64,000 nt of DNA from Rosellinia necatrix (Eukaryota; Ascomycota; Sordariomycetes; Xylariales; Xylariaceae), in NCBI GenBank assembly GCA_021209875.1, contig JAGYVD010000008.1, forward strand, positions 1,859,501-1,923,500. The letters are read 5' to 3'. Shown piece by piece: positions 1-12,320 of this stretch. A program made the position numbers and the translations under genes. Each line of letters opens with the position of its first letter. The stretch's first letter is position 1. A model generated the notes under the pieces. The model worked only from the letters and a program-made list of their open reading frames with translations, was not told the DNA's origin and ran no database searches.

Positions 1-819
1 CCTCCGACGTGTCCGGCCCAGCCGAGCGCGAGCGCCGCCGTCGCGAGCGGCAGCGCGTCTATCCCCCCTCCTCCTCCTCCTCCTTCTCCTCCTCCCCCTA
101 CCGCCACCGCACGACCAACATCTCCCAGCCACGCCAGCGGGGCCTCCTCTTCTTCTCGCCCCCGCGGCGCCGGGCGGCACACCGCGTCGAGGAACCGGTC
201 CGTGATCCCCTGCACGGCCCACACTAGGGGGGTCCGGCGTCCCGCGCGGCACCGGCGGCGGCGCGGCGAGCCGTACCCGGGCGGCGACGACAGCGGCGGC
301 GGCATCGGCGTCGTACGGGTGCGCCCGATGAGGAGGGCCGAGTCGCGTCTCGCGGGGCGGCCGCTTCCTGGCGCGGACACGGGTGTCATGGCTACTGCTG
401 CTGCTGCTGCTGCTGCTTACCCGGACAACGTTGTCGTCGTCCGGGTTTTTCTTCTCGGACCACCGGGCGACATTCTGGTCGCGAGAGGGCGGCGGGCCGG
501 CACCGCTACCGCGGGCGAAGTCGCCGATGGACGCGTGGCGGAACAGAGTGGTCGGCTGCTCGTATCCCTCGCACTCCCGCACCCCCCCTCCGACATTGTC
601 CGCATCTCGGCTTCTGCTCATCGCACTATACGGGGGTGGTGTGTGTGAGTAAGCCGGGGTCAAAGTGATGGGCCGCCAATCGTACACACACACACATATA
701 TATATATATATAAAGGGGGGGGGGAGGGGGGCGAAGGGAGGGGGATGGAGCTGCTTTCTTACCTTGATTTTCTTCCTCCGGCACGTCTTGCAGCCTTTCG
801 ACCGCGGGATGCCGACCAT
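1..819 (-). pseudogene. Zn(II)2Cys6 transcription factor, 5' part, frameshifted and cut by window edge
   Basis: The minus strand starts at an ATG (819) in good context. Exon 1 (819-763) encodes the first half of a fungal binuclear zinc cluster, with SKGCKTCRRKKIK. A 137-bp intron (762-626, GTAAGA...TATAG) follows, and exon 2 opens with CDEQKPRCGQC, giving five of the six zinc-ligand cysteines. A run of seven G (582-588, C on the plus strand) then shifts the frame. With six G the text would read on to RGVRECEGYE, which carries the sixth cysteine; as written, translation stops shortly after. Further down, a second frame holds LVWAVQGITDRFLDAV, typical of the middle region of these regulators; an intron or a second indel could explain that change. 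The gene runs off the left edge. Such proteins are nuclear DNA-binding regulators, often of adjacent pathway genes. Decay is my reading; a homopolymer sequencing error is the alternative. Confidence 0.75.
683..728. repeat. (CA)n(TA)n microsatellite followed by G-rich run
   Basis: A CA run passes into a TA run and then a poly-G stretch, inside the first intron of the zinc-cluster gene. It accounts for the unusual length of that intron. Confidence 0.85.
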
Positions 820-1645
820 GTTTGCTCGGCTTTTACCGTGATGAGCGCGCGGACTGGCGACGGATGCTAGCCAAGTTGTCGTTTGAGCGTTGGATTCCGC
901 TGGGGCAGGTGAGTTTGTGTTCGCAACGCCGAGATGCTGTGATGGCTTTCATCGTGATGCCATCTTGTGAGACGGCGGATGTTGAATGCGTAATTACATG
1001 ATTAATGTAAAGATGGATGACGACGAATGGGGAGGGCCTCTGGCTATCCCATGGCTGGAGTTGACGATGGCCTTAGTCAGCAAAGCTTCTGGGGTCATTA
1101 CTAACGTAGTGCGCTTAAGTAGCGACGATGTGGATGTGCTGGGTATCGGACGGGTGTCCTAAGCTCGACTCTGTTCTACAAGTACTTATCCTTAGATAAC
1201 CCCTGGCTTCACAAATTAGCTACTTGGACTAACCTAGCTCGGGTAGTATAGCTATTACGTAGTGTTGATCAACTGTCCGGCTCGTCATCTAACTAACTAC
1301 ATACTAGTTACTAGATAGATGACCGAAGAGGATCAGAGACTCTTGTTCCGAGGAGTGTTACATCCACCCTAACTTGTATATCGTTCATAAGTTTCTATAT
1401 CTAACTCGGAGAAAGTCTACTGTGAGCTAGTCTAAAGCCGACTCTTAAGATCGGACGCCGCAAAGCAACCGCAAAGGTCTTCTATAGGTAAACCTGCCAT
1501 TATAAACGCCCAACCATTATCCTGGCACTACCATTGATTCTAGCCCGAACGCCTGTACGCAAGCAAACCACTTTAGTAAACCTCTCTATCAAGGTCGTCG
1601 GCCGCGGTCGCAATCTTCATGGTGATATCATCGAGCTGCATTGGT
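820..1645. other. Intergenic, no gene seen
   Basis: No open frame with family character is visible on either strand. Part of it (about 1180-1420) is rich in CTA/TAG steps, which could be mild RIP or ordinary spacer. It contains the upstream region of the zinc-cluster gene. Confidence 0.6.
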
Positions 1646-2545
1646 TTAGCATCCTGTTCCCCGACGTGATGGATCCTGTTCTAGGCTGCCGGTGACTTTG
1701 CAACTCACATATTCTTCCTTGAAAATGTTGAAGTGATGGCCGTTCAGATCTACGACCTGCTTGATCCAGCGCGCGCCGTAGTATAGATCCCAGCCCAGCA
1801 GACGGAACTCGCGCATATGGTCCACGAACTCCTTCCCGCTCTCTTCAACCAGCTCCTTCGCGCGTAGCAGGATCGTCGGCGGGATCTCGGCCTCCCGCCC
1901 TTCCCAGTCGGGCAATTTCCAACGGGCGATCATCATCCTGGCGTGCGTCATGTTCAAATCGACCTTCTCACGCAGGGACATCGCCTTGAGCTCCTCGGGC
2001 GGCTTGACGATGGGCTGTGCCGTCGCGTCGGGCATGTTCCGGATATCGTGCAGCCGCTCCGTATACACGCTGTCGATGAAGATCATGCCCAGGACGGTGA
2101 ATTTGGGCCATGTTGAGTCGGGCGGAGGGTTCGCCAGCTGCCAGGCCACTTCAAGCGATAGCAGGCCTCCCATGGACCAGCCTTCGGGCGGCATGAGCTG
2201 GGATCGACGCGGGAGAAAGACGGGAGAAAGACGGGAGAAAGACAGGGGGGGGGTGGGGAGGGGACGAAACACTCACCTCCTAACAAGATCTCTCCCCCGT
2301 CGGGCAGGATTTTCGCGATGAGTCCGATATAGTGACTGGCCATGCCGGGGACGCCGGTTTCCCCAGTACCCGCCCTCGTCCAGGCGGGTGTTCTGGATGC
2401 CGTAGACGGTGCGGCCGATGGGATATAGGCAGTGGTAGCTGAAAGTGGTGCCGCCGCCGTCGTGTAAGAGGATGAGCGGCGCCGGCTGCGTGTCCAGCCA
2501 GGAGGTGACCGGGCCCTCGTAGATGAGGGCGGGGTTATCCAACAT
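1646..2545 (-). pseudogene. Stand-alone polyketide-type thioesterase (alpha/beta hydrolase), one frameshift
   Basis: The likely start is the ATG at 2545 (MLDNPALIYEGP). The N-terminal part, LILLHDGGGTTFSYH, is the typical oxyanion-side strand of PKS/NRPS thioesterase domains. After GIQNTRLDEGGYW a run of four G (plus-strand C 2361-2364) breaks the frame; three G would read YWETGVPGMASHYIGL, as in this family. A 95-bp intron (2276-2182) joins EILLGG to WSMGGLLS, making the nucleophile elbow G-W-S-M-G. The general-base histidine is probably in NGHHFNIF near the C-terminus. The family releases or edits acyl chains from carrier proteins, and a free-standing copy beside a zinc-cluster regulator suggests a secondary-metabolite cluster edge. 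No ketosynthase or adenylation domain is in the window. The C-terminal tail after EEYV may be abnormal. Confidence 0.7.
2211..2243. repeat. 11-bp tandem repeat (GGGAGAAAGAC x3)
   Basis: Three exact copies lie in the thioesterase intron. They are directly visible and have no obvious function. Confidence 0.9.
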
Positions 2546-3360
2546 CGTGGACCGGCAGCGAAGGGAAATAAATCGAAGGGGCCGAGAAGACTGGACTAGA
2601 CTAGGCTGTGCTAGACTAGAATGGCAGAAGAGCAGAGATGGCGAGTTCGGAGCGACCCGGGGGGGGGATGAATCGGGATCTCCTCCCGCTCCTCCAATAG
2701 ACAAGTCGGACCAAGACCAGGCTTCGGTGTATTTATTCGGCGGACGGATATAGACCGAGCAGGGGTCTGGCGTGGGCAACAATAACGAGCGAGTTCCCCA
2801 AGTTATATTTCGCCTCTATATCCTGACTTTTTTTGTTCGTCAACATGCAGTCGGCGTCTGAGGATGTTTGATTCTCGTGGGACGGCCCAACAGAGGTAGG
2901 GGGGGTAGGTAGGGGGGGTAGGTACTGGAGCAATTCACTAGGTACACCTACCTAGTAGTAGTAGTATTCACGTCTAATCTAGGTACCTACCCAGCCTAAC
3001 CTCTCATGAGATTTGCCCCATAGTCATTCACCCCACAATCTGTGTGGGCACATACACCGAATGGAGGGGTATTCCCCTTTTTAGTAGATATATCCCTTCT
3101 ATGCCCCGGTATATGCTTAATTTCCCCGTGGGCCTTGACAAGTTCACCTGGGCCAATTTAAAGCACCATGAGTTCTGGACACCTTGCTCAAGTCTCACAG
3201 CACCGTGTCTTACACGATTGCAAGTATGCTTTTGGCTCCCGATTTATTGAAATTTTATTGAAAGAGCTCCTTTCTCAGCGCTTTATCACTCGGATGTATC
3301 TTTTATCATGTATCTATCAGTTCCCCTATTTTCCTTCACTTCTCTCTCATTTTGTGAAGT
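2546..3360. other. Intergenic with GGTAGG runs, no gene
   Basis: It holds a duplicated GGGGGGGTAGGTA stretch (about 2893-2925), one copy of the AGT-ACGTCTA dispersed repeat and TACCTAGGTA-type palindromes. No convincing coding frame was found. Confidence 0.6.
2954..2983 (+). repeat. Dispersed repeat copy A: (AGT)n + ATTCACGTCTAATCTAGG
   Basis: An AGT trinucleotide run is followed by a core that recurs, with one to three changes, at 12321-12380 (same strand) and 15069-15142 (opposite strand). Confidence 0.75.
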
Positions 3361-3432
3361 GCCAACCGCGAAGCCAATCGCGAAGCCAATCGTGAGGCCA
3401 ATCGCGAGGCCAATCGTGAAGCTAATCGTGAA
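3361..3432 (+). repeat. 12-bp minisatellite, six units encoding Ala-Asn-Arg-Glu
   Basis: Six units of GCCAAYCGYGAR. Nearly all differences between units are third-position changes in one plus-strand frame, so each unit reads A-N-R-E. That frame is open only from about 3358 to 3465. On the minus strand the same DNA reads as Ile-Gly-rich units. It lies just beyond the 3' end of the DUF3638 pseudogene. Confidence 0.85.
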
Positions 3433-3482
3433 CTCAGCAATGTTGTGTATTGCATCTTCAGTGTCCCGTAGCTAATTACCGG

Positions 3483-6400
3483 TCAATGATGAACTACTCG
3501 GCCCCCCCGCTCGAAATCCTCGGGGATGAGGAGTTGATTATTCAGGATCTGGCCCATATCAGTCTTATCAATCGCCTCGCAGTTCCGCCGAATCTTGGTA
3601 AAGAACACCTTGAAGAATTCAACTGGGCTAGCATGAAGTCCGGACTCTCCTCCCACCCGGCCAGCATGATCTCGGTGGGTGAATCCATCTGCACCAATAA
3701 TCTCGTCGTCTTTAGCGGGCTCCCAGGCGAGACCGAGGAACTGGCAGATCTCAACGTACTCGTCAAACGATCCGACATACAACTGTCCCGCGAAAAGATT
3801 CAACTCTGTGATGAACTTGTGTGGAATCTTTCTGTTTTTCAACGCCAGAGGGATGGTGTACAGGTCCAATTTGTCCAGAGATCTATATCCCAGGTTAGGG
3901 CGAGGGGCATACAGATGCAACGCTACGTGGTTGGATTTCTGGACGTGAGGGAGTAGCTCGTTTGCCTCGTAGGGGCTGATAATCATCATCTGTGTGATCT
4001 CGCTTTGTTGCAGGGGTGCCACCCCTGTGAGGATCCATTGGACTGGGCGCTGGTGGCTATCCAGCTTGTCCCCCGAATTCCGACGCTTAATAGTCGTCGC
4101 GAAATCAGCCGGGACAGGTAGACCGGGCCGGAACTGAGCTATATTGAAGAGAGATGCCACGCTTGTTCCTTCCAGTGACTTAAAGGCGTCCAGGTACCCA
4201 TTTGAGCTTTTCTTTATCGTTCCGGTTACCACGAAACGGAGAACATCCCTGTGAAGGTGATGCCTCTGTGGCTCAGCCGATGGTGGTCTCTCATCTTGCC
4301 GTTCTTGTTCAATCTTGGGTGCGAGTTCTCGTTCCTGCTCCTCTTGGAGAGTAGCTGACCTAACGGTAATATTGTTAAACTGTTGACATCGCTGCGTAAT
4401 GGCATCATCAGGTTGACGAGTCTTGTTCCTGTCCGGCTGAGGACGATATCGTTCTTCTAACGACTGAGCTTCATCCTCGAGGAACTTCTCCGCAAGTTCT
4501 TTGGTCAAGCTGTTCGACACTGAGAGGGAGAACGGCACGTGAGTCGTTCGTGCCGCTGGAGCCGGTAGTTGGGTGTGCCTTGGTCTTGCCGATATCCCAA
4601 CCCGATGCAGATAGCTTGGAAGGGAATTCTTTCATTTCCTTCGGAAAAACAATATTTGTGAGAAAGTAGTTGACTGTGCCTAAGGAGCAGCGAAAGTGTG
4701 GGAATATTTCCTCTTCGCATGTTGATTGGTCATCCGGGTTGATACTGCTGAGCTGTCTGAACTCGCTAGCCAGACCTGAGGCCTCTTGAACCCAGACCTG
4801 GAATTCTACATCAGCCTGGTCTGATTTCAAGAGGTGCCTGAAGGCTAGGTCTAGTTCACTGTTACTAAGACCACCGTAGTAATAACTCAGCTGGGTTAAA
4901 ACAATAACTACTTCGGGGTGACTGAACTCCGAGTGTGGCGTTGGGCTGTCTTTAGCCAGGAATGGTAAAGCAAGCCTAGTCTCAGGCTTTCTGCTCGCGT
5001 CAAGGCCGTAGTCAACCCTCTACCGCTTGTGCCCAAAGCAGAAGCCTAGAACGCCCCCGGCGAGAAGGCCTCGCAATAAAAGTAATGTGTAGCGCGAATT
5101 GACCCAGAGCCCAGTTGGTGCATTATCCTCTACCATGCTGACAACTATAGGCGACGGTTGGGCTTCGGTAATGTAACTAAAAACGGCCTGGCGAAACTCC
5201 TTTCGCTGTCGTACGACCGGGAAGCCCCTCAACCCTCTCTCACATATCTCTTCCGCAATTCGTGTCGAAATGTGATCTTGTACATTAGACTGAAGAATGC
5301 GAGTGCGTGGAAGCCCCCCGTTCAGTTGGGGGCGTATCTCAATCAACCCAGGAAATCTTTTATGCATTTCGGGCAACGCCTTCTTAAATATCCCCAGAAC
5401 ATGTTGAACACAGATCCAACGTTCAGGGCTGTATTGAATGGGCCGCTGCAGGCCCATCGTATAAAGTAGCTCAAACTTTACGCTAAAGTTTTCATCACTC
5501 TCGTCAACAACGTCGCGGGAGTAGCAATCTAGAGTGCCGAGTGTACTAATCAGCGCGTTACCGCCCCCCGAGTCTCCCGAAATGCATGATTCGATGCCCA
5601 TTACCATGAAGGATAGGATATTCTCTGGTTGCGTTAGTAAAAATACCACCGGACTCTTTGCACTCTTTAATTAGCTGGACAATAGTCTGCAGGCCGTTGT
5701 CGCTAAATTTTATAGCACGGGAGAACGGGAGGCGATAGATCTGCCTGTCTAATAGGCCCCCAAGCTTGGCTACTAGTATCTGGAGCATTTGCTTGGACTG
5801 CGGTTTGGCTACAACAATCCTGACCAGTCGTGTGGTATCATCCAGAGACGCTGCAACAATTGGAACGATAACAGAAGATTTCCCTTCGCCCATATTAAGT
5901 TGCATGATCGCGTTTTTTCCGGAAAGAGGATCTCTCATCTGGGCCGCGATTTGCTGTTGGACATTTCGGATGAGAATGCCGTTCTCAATCTCCAAAAGCA
6001 AGGATTCTGGATACTCATAGGGATCCCAATTCTCATGGCCGCGGTTGTTGAATTCCTTCATCAGAGTTGCAGGATTTTCAACTCCATCCAGAAGTCGGTT
6101 CGCTCGTTGGAGTTGAGTAAGCGCCACACCATAACGGATAATGCACCTTTTCCAGCCATCTGAGAGAGTGCACCATTTCTTTCGGGAAAGATACTGCAAG
6201 AGAAATGTTGGGCATATTTGCGGGAAATGTTGTGTCGCTAACGTCGACCCAACCCTTTCGTCAGGAATGCATAGCTTTTTACTTATGGGTTTCTTAGCCG
6301 CACTTACAATGGCGGAATATCGTTTGTTCACCACATCTCTCCATACTTCTTGGTGTTTAACGAAGTCTGACTTTTGTAAAGCTTCTAGGCTGTCTCGCAG

Positions 6401-9400
6401 GCCGGTCATATAGTTCACTTCAAACGGGGAACTGGCTGCTTCATCAAGTCGCGCGAGTAAATGGGGAAGAAGCGATACGTTTCTTGTGCTCTTAGTTTTG
6501 ATCTTTAATTCAGGTAGACGAGGTTCTATGCTTGTACCTGGCTATGGTGCTGGGCCATAATTAAACGATGTCGCTGCTTTTGACGAACCCCTCGGCTCTA
6601 TAGCGAGGTTTATTTGCCGGCTTAGGCATGCGTACCGATGTATTTAATGCGATGGCAGCGGGGGCGGCAAGGCAATTCACTAGCTCAAGGTAGTTGTGTA
6701 GACGGATATTTTTGAATATTGACTCAAAGAGGGGCTCTAGGTGTTCCATAACCTTGCTAACGTTAATGTAATCCTCCCAAGGGGAGGATTCTGCGTGGGG
6801 AGGTATCTATGGAATTTTGCACGGCCATTGATCCATGATTCCCTCAATGAATTTTCCCGGGACGTGATTGACGCCGTTTTGAAACTGGAGATATCCGCGG
6901 TTCCTGTCTTGGTTGGTTTTGCTATCAATTCTCTCAAGCCTATGCGCAGGAGTGTCCACAAAATCATGCACGAATTCCCACACGGCGGTCTTCACAGGCT
7001 GAATCGGCCGCTCGAAGCCATCAGACAAATTAAACAAATGAATATCTGGTGTCTCGATAGCCGACAATGCATGATCAATAAAGGAGAGTGCTAGGGCCCA
7101 GAGTATGGCCATATCCGAGTCCTCCGCGAACGATAGAGTAGCCAGCCATATCATGACCCGGTGCTTACCCACCTTGTTGTCTTGGCTCCTAAATGCTTTA
7201 AAAATTGACAATAGGTCTGTCGAAACCATTTTGGATGACTCAGTGAGGAAGATGGCGTCATACCGAAAGTTCTCCGGGGGGGATGGTGAATTGGAATTGA
7301 GAATTTTGCAGTTATCGCAAACGAATCTCCAGAGACGGTCTTGCTTGTAGGGCACCACCCCTTGCGAATTGGGTTCACGCCGGAAAACTGTGGCTGACAA
7401 AGAAAGGACATTCACGGCCGTATCTGAATTTTGCGAACGGTCGCGAGGTGCGTAGACTTGGTCATAATCTGCAGTGTAACACTCTGCTCCAAAATCCCAG
7501 GCGCGAACAACAGCTGAGTGGATTTTTGAGCGGTCGTGGAGAGTCTCCGTCACACTATAGAGATCAAGAGTAGGAAACTCAGCGGAATCCTGGGGGAGAA
7601 ATAATTTTGACATTGTCGTAGTATTGATTGTGCTGCGCTAGGAAGCTGGGTCCATATAACCAGTTGACGGTCATCACCTCTTGGAGATGGCCGGGGCGAT
7701 ATTCTCGTTTGGGGGAAAGACATGCAATATTGGTGAGAAGATCCACATCCTCTTTGCTAACGCCTGGAAATGATCGGATAGCAGCGGACCTCAAGAGTGT
7801 TAGGGCTGTATTAGTCCCTGTCCATCCCGTGAGGGGATCAGGTAGACAGAAAGATGTCAAGCCATGAAGATATAAGAGCCGCAATTTGCTGGTTAGAGTA
7901 CCATTATCGACGATCCTTCCGAGTTGTTGGTCGATCTCGTAGGTTTGCGTCTTCGTTGATAATGATCGATCCATTGTGACACGAACATGACCCTTGCCAC
8001 CGTGATATGATATATTTCCGTTTGGTATGATTACCTTATCTCTTTGCTTAACCTTATTACTTCTCAACACAAGTTTACTTTGAAGCCCTATGAGCGTTCC
8101 AATCCCCTGATGCTCATGAATGGACATGCCTCGATGCTGATGGGACTTGATTGAGGTGTCATGGAGCGCCGTGGAAACCCAAGCTGGATTCTTGGCAAAT
8201 CGATTTCTAATGTTGATGTGTTGTGGTCGAGAGAGATATGGATATACGGCGCATCCTCTAGCGTTTGGAAAATCTGGGAAAGGTAATCTGCAGTTGTGCT
8301 CCCAAGTTTGACCAGAGACTTGTCTCCTCTGTTTAGTTGCCAGGCATTGTCCTCATCAACACGGCGCAGTTTCCAAATTTGGTCCGAATAGAACCATACA
8401 CGGTTACAAGGACGAAACTCGACATATCCCTCTGTTACATTGTACCAGTGGACATAATCATCCACGAACGCGACTGGGAAAAAGCCCCGTAATAGACAAG
8501 GGGGTATGTACTCAAGTATTGAGTATTCATTCGATGCTTGAACGAGTAGACAAGTTTCGGGCAGCGTCATATTTTCAGTGCCGAGATTAAAATGTAACTT
8601 GTGGTCTGCAAACATTTGCTTTCCCGAAAAGCACATCCCTTTAGTTGAGTAGGGCATTATCTCCATAGTAGATTTGTCAAATAAGATACGATAGGTCGGA
8701 TTCTGCTCGTACTCTTGTGGCAACCGATCTAGGGGCACACCGTTGACAAGCAGCTCACCGGTGAGCATGCTAAACTGAACAACGAAATTGTTCCCGTACT
8801 CATCAATTTTCGAATAACCACGAAGCCAATGTTGGTACGGTGGTTCTAGAGCTAGCCATTGACCAACAGAATGATACGTGGCCCAGGATGTCTTAATCGC
8901 TTGGCTAAACTAGGACTGCCCTCCACGATTATCTCAGCGAAAATGGGGAAAGTGCGAAGATGAGCTGACTCCAGCGGCGATATAATAGGGCCGTGAGTGA
9001 GTGAGTTTCAGCTGTAAGCCTTTGTTGGGATTCTTGAACGATAATAGCCGCCCGAATCATGATGGTAGCCTGGTCAGGCATAGAAAGAACGCTCTGCAGA
9101 TATAAAATATCTATATTGAAGGAATCAGCGCATATGAGAGAAATAAACGCGGACCTGGAGACGAAATCTTCACGTATACCGTCCTCGGTTGCCTGTTGGG
9201 CTTTCCCCCTAAGCTTTTCTACCCAGCTGATGCTTGTTTTTCTGGCTGCGGACAAAATCGCCAGGCAAGATTCGTGGATACTAGGGGACTTTGACAGTGA
9301 CAGCACACGGCTTGCGATGGGTATGAATGCACTCAACGCAGGGGCCGAATGCCAATTTCGGGAGATTCTATCACAGGCATCTGACAAGTTGTTAAGGAGA

Positions 9401-11770
9401 GCGGTCGAGAATCGTTCATCGCCAAGAATGCTATGAGTTTCTTTTAAATAATTTTCAGGTTCTGGGTTCCCTGCCTCTTGGATACACTGAAGGACTGAGA
9501 GAACTGTGTCCTCCTTTCTAAAGTCGACTGACGGCGATGCCGGCTCTTTTGGGAGATTCTGCCACTTAATTCTTTTCCCATCTTGAAGCGCAGCCATGGT
9601 CTTGTACTCCTCCAAGGAAAGTTTTTGTGAACATTGTAATTGTGTGGCAATAATAGTGTTTGAAAATAGAACGGGCAAAATACGGCCGGTCGAGAATCCC
9701 TGTAATGGGCTTGAGGTTGCTGAAAGCCCATACAAGAAAGAATCTTGGAGGTTTGGGGTGTGCACAAGGTCCCCAACTAAACGGTCCCGTGCTTTGTCAT
9801 AATATCCAAACTTCATTCCGTTGTTGACACAAATTGCTTCAATTGGGGTGGTGATGATAGATCTTATGCGTCTGTGAGTGCAAGAATGAGGCTTGACTCG
9901 GGAACCAAGGAATATTCGCCGTCCTATATTGTCAACTTTGAAGTGAGCGAGGTCTTCAATATCTTTCATGGTGTAACACCGCCCCTCGCCCCCCTCTAGG
10001 GGTGGATATTGACATTTTAGGACTTCAGTCAACATATATATGGTGGCTTCCCGCCAATCACCGAACGATGGGGGTGCGCGAAGCTCAAATACGACCGATT
10101 TAGCCTCGTTCTTGGATTTGGGGAGCGGCCACTCGTGTAGTTGAATATCTAGAGAGTCCATGTCGGATTTGTGCTTGCATCTTTCGCACGCATAGCTGTG
10201 AATCTTGTAGAAATTTTCAGTGTGGTGGTCGTATAGGCGGATAAACTGGCATTCCAAAATGTTGTACTGCCTCATGTGTTCTTGATATTTATCGCGTTTC
10301 TTCTCCAACTCAATGATTTTGCGTTCCTTGGAACCTTTAGCACGGTGCTCGATCTCCGAAAGAAGGGTTTGCTGCTCCTTAGACTGATCAAAATATCGGA
10401 CTGCAGAACAGTCTTCGTCCCCAGTGAAGTGAAAAATACAGTCAGCCGAGAATTTGGACTCGGAGAAACGACTATCGAAGTATTCCTCAATTTCCAGCAA
10501 TGCTTCCATCTGGTCTCTCACGGGGAGAATCAGCTTCTGCATAGCTGCTATTGAAAAGCAGGGTTTGTAATCCGCTAAAAGCCAGCAACAACTGATTGCG
10601 GACTTATCCAAAGCAACCCATAGTCTCATTATAGTGAGAAGCATCGTGGACATTGCTTCCGGGTTGGACTGATATTGGCTAACAGCGCAGCCGTGATAGG
10701 ATTCTAAGACGAACCGTAGCTCTCTGCAGGCCCGTTCGCTATTTGGGTGGATCTCCAGCAGCCACTCATCTAGATGGTGGTTTACCCAATCTTCAAAAGC
10801 GAGCAGTTGAATATAGTTGCGGTCGTGCTCGGAAAATTCTTAAACGATTCGTTCAGCGGTGATCCAAAGCCTGGCAATGGACAGCTTTTATGGAGTTTGG
10901 CCGATTGTGTGCAATATGTCCTTTTGGAAATAGCTTGAAGAAACTTGTCTAAGCGCTCAAGGCGAATTTCCGTGTCCCGAGCGGCAGGTAGATCTCTAAG
11001 GGTAGAGAAATTGTGGTGTATCGAATCTTGGGCTTGGATATCTGTCCATCGTTCTTGCAGGGTAGCTTCAGCGCCGGCTAAGACATCGTCGACAAACGAG
11101 ACGACCCCGACATATCCGAGAGCCCCAAGCTTAAGCCGACGACGAGTTATTTGGGCCGTTATGCTCCATATCAACTCAGCCGATATTTTGCGCGCTTGCG
11201 TTTCCTGGAGCACGTATGCCATGAATAATAACATATAGTTTTTGTAGCTGTCTAACCCCGAAACTTCGCCCTCGTTACGGGAAAAGAAGAGTTGGAGGGT
11301 AACACGGATTAGCAGCCATAGCGCTGATCGGTGCCATGGCAGTCGAGAGTTTTTCCAGAGGATCTCTTGTCGCGTATATTTGAGAATGGAAGTAACCTCG
11401 ACCATCTCGCCGACCGACCGCAAATATGCTGCTAACATCTCAGTAACCATTTTGGGATGCTTAGTATCCCGGTCTTCTTCATGTTCCTGGCCGGCTTTCC
11501 TGACCATGGGCATGGTTCCGTAAGCTGGCTGACGGCCCATCCTAGCTAGAGTATCTGTGAGAGTGTGGAGGAAGGTGGACGATTCGACTTCCTTCCGAGG
11601 TAGTGCAATGGCGCACCCTAGGAATGTGCGCTGTAGCCGTCCCGTAATACTCATTACAGCGTGATTATGGGGCGAGAGCTCGAAGAGCTCGAAGTGGATT
11701 GTGTCGTCGTCGTCGCCGTTGCCTCCGACTCGGCTTATAAGAAAACCTGTCGACGCTCATCGAACATGAA
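3483..11770 (-). pseudogene. DUF3638/DUF3645 giant protein, multiply frameshifted and internally deleted
   Basis: Successive minus-strand pieces (11654-10782, 10653-8929, 8768-8088, 8127-7579, 7613-6807, 6749-6561, 6418-5558, 5649-5020, 4830-4471, 4538-3483) read in order as one protein of the roughly 3,000-residue fungal DUF3638/DUF3645 family. The DUF3638 hallmark MQLNMGEGKSSVIVPIVAA (Walker A-like GEGKS, about 5870-5900) and VVAKPQSKQMLQ are present; VDESDENFSVKFEL and FPKEMKEFPSKLSASGWDIG follow. Damage includes many one-base frame changes, for example near 10840, 8930, 8110 and 7590; a TAG at 5020-5022 where the family has Trp (HKR-stop-RVDYG); and a jump near 4505 from LPLSVEQLD straight to AEKFLEDEAQSLEERY, losing the following conserved section. 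The coding trace extends above 11654 to about 11770 (ISRVGGNGDDDD), but the N-terminal part is missing. The intact family's role is poorly known. Confidence 0.88.
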
Positions 11771-12320
11771 AAAACCGGCACAATAATATCATAAAACGTA
11801 ATGGAGGTATTGGTTCTGCTATCTTCTATAATGCTAGGAAAAGACGTGGAAGATGGGGCAGCTGGGCGGTGTTTTATGATAGATAGATAGCACATCAACC
11901 CGTGCCCCAGCCCATCCTGTCATGTTCCAAGAGAAACACAGGCGATATGTCCTCCTTCTATAATGTATAAATCAATTTCGCTTCTGCTGTGCCGGTACTG
12001 CTTCCCGTCTCTGGCCCGAGGCGGTCTTCTACGTGGCTCTTGCAAATACTCAGCCTGAAATGTAAGTACTTGCTGATATAGGTGCTGCCTAGGCAGCTTT
12101 AAGAAATAGGTATTGATAACTACTGTCGAGATAACAATAAACGATATCAATATGCCTTGCTAGATCTCGCAATTAGTTGTTCTGGTCCCCGGAGAGCTAC
12201 CTAAACAAATACCTTAGGGGGTACTTAGGCAGCAATTGCTGGTCCATCCAATCATCCCAATGCCCGGAATGCCCGAATGTGTAGTTGAGTAATCTAGTCA
12301 TCTACCTAGGTAATAATCTA

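Noticed and set aside
1..240. Second frameshift in the zinc-cluster gene at the six-C run (227-232)
   Set aside because: A frame change is needed before LVWAVQGITDRF, but an intron starting at the GTAAGC near 423 or another donor could account for it, so it is not claimed as an indel.
3361..3432. CRISPR-like array
   Set aside because: Units are 12 bp and directly adjacent, with no spacers, in a eukaryotic genome; it is a minisatellite.
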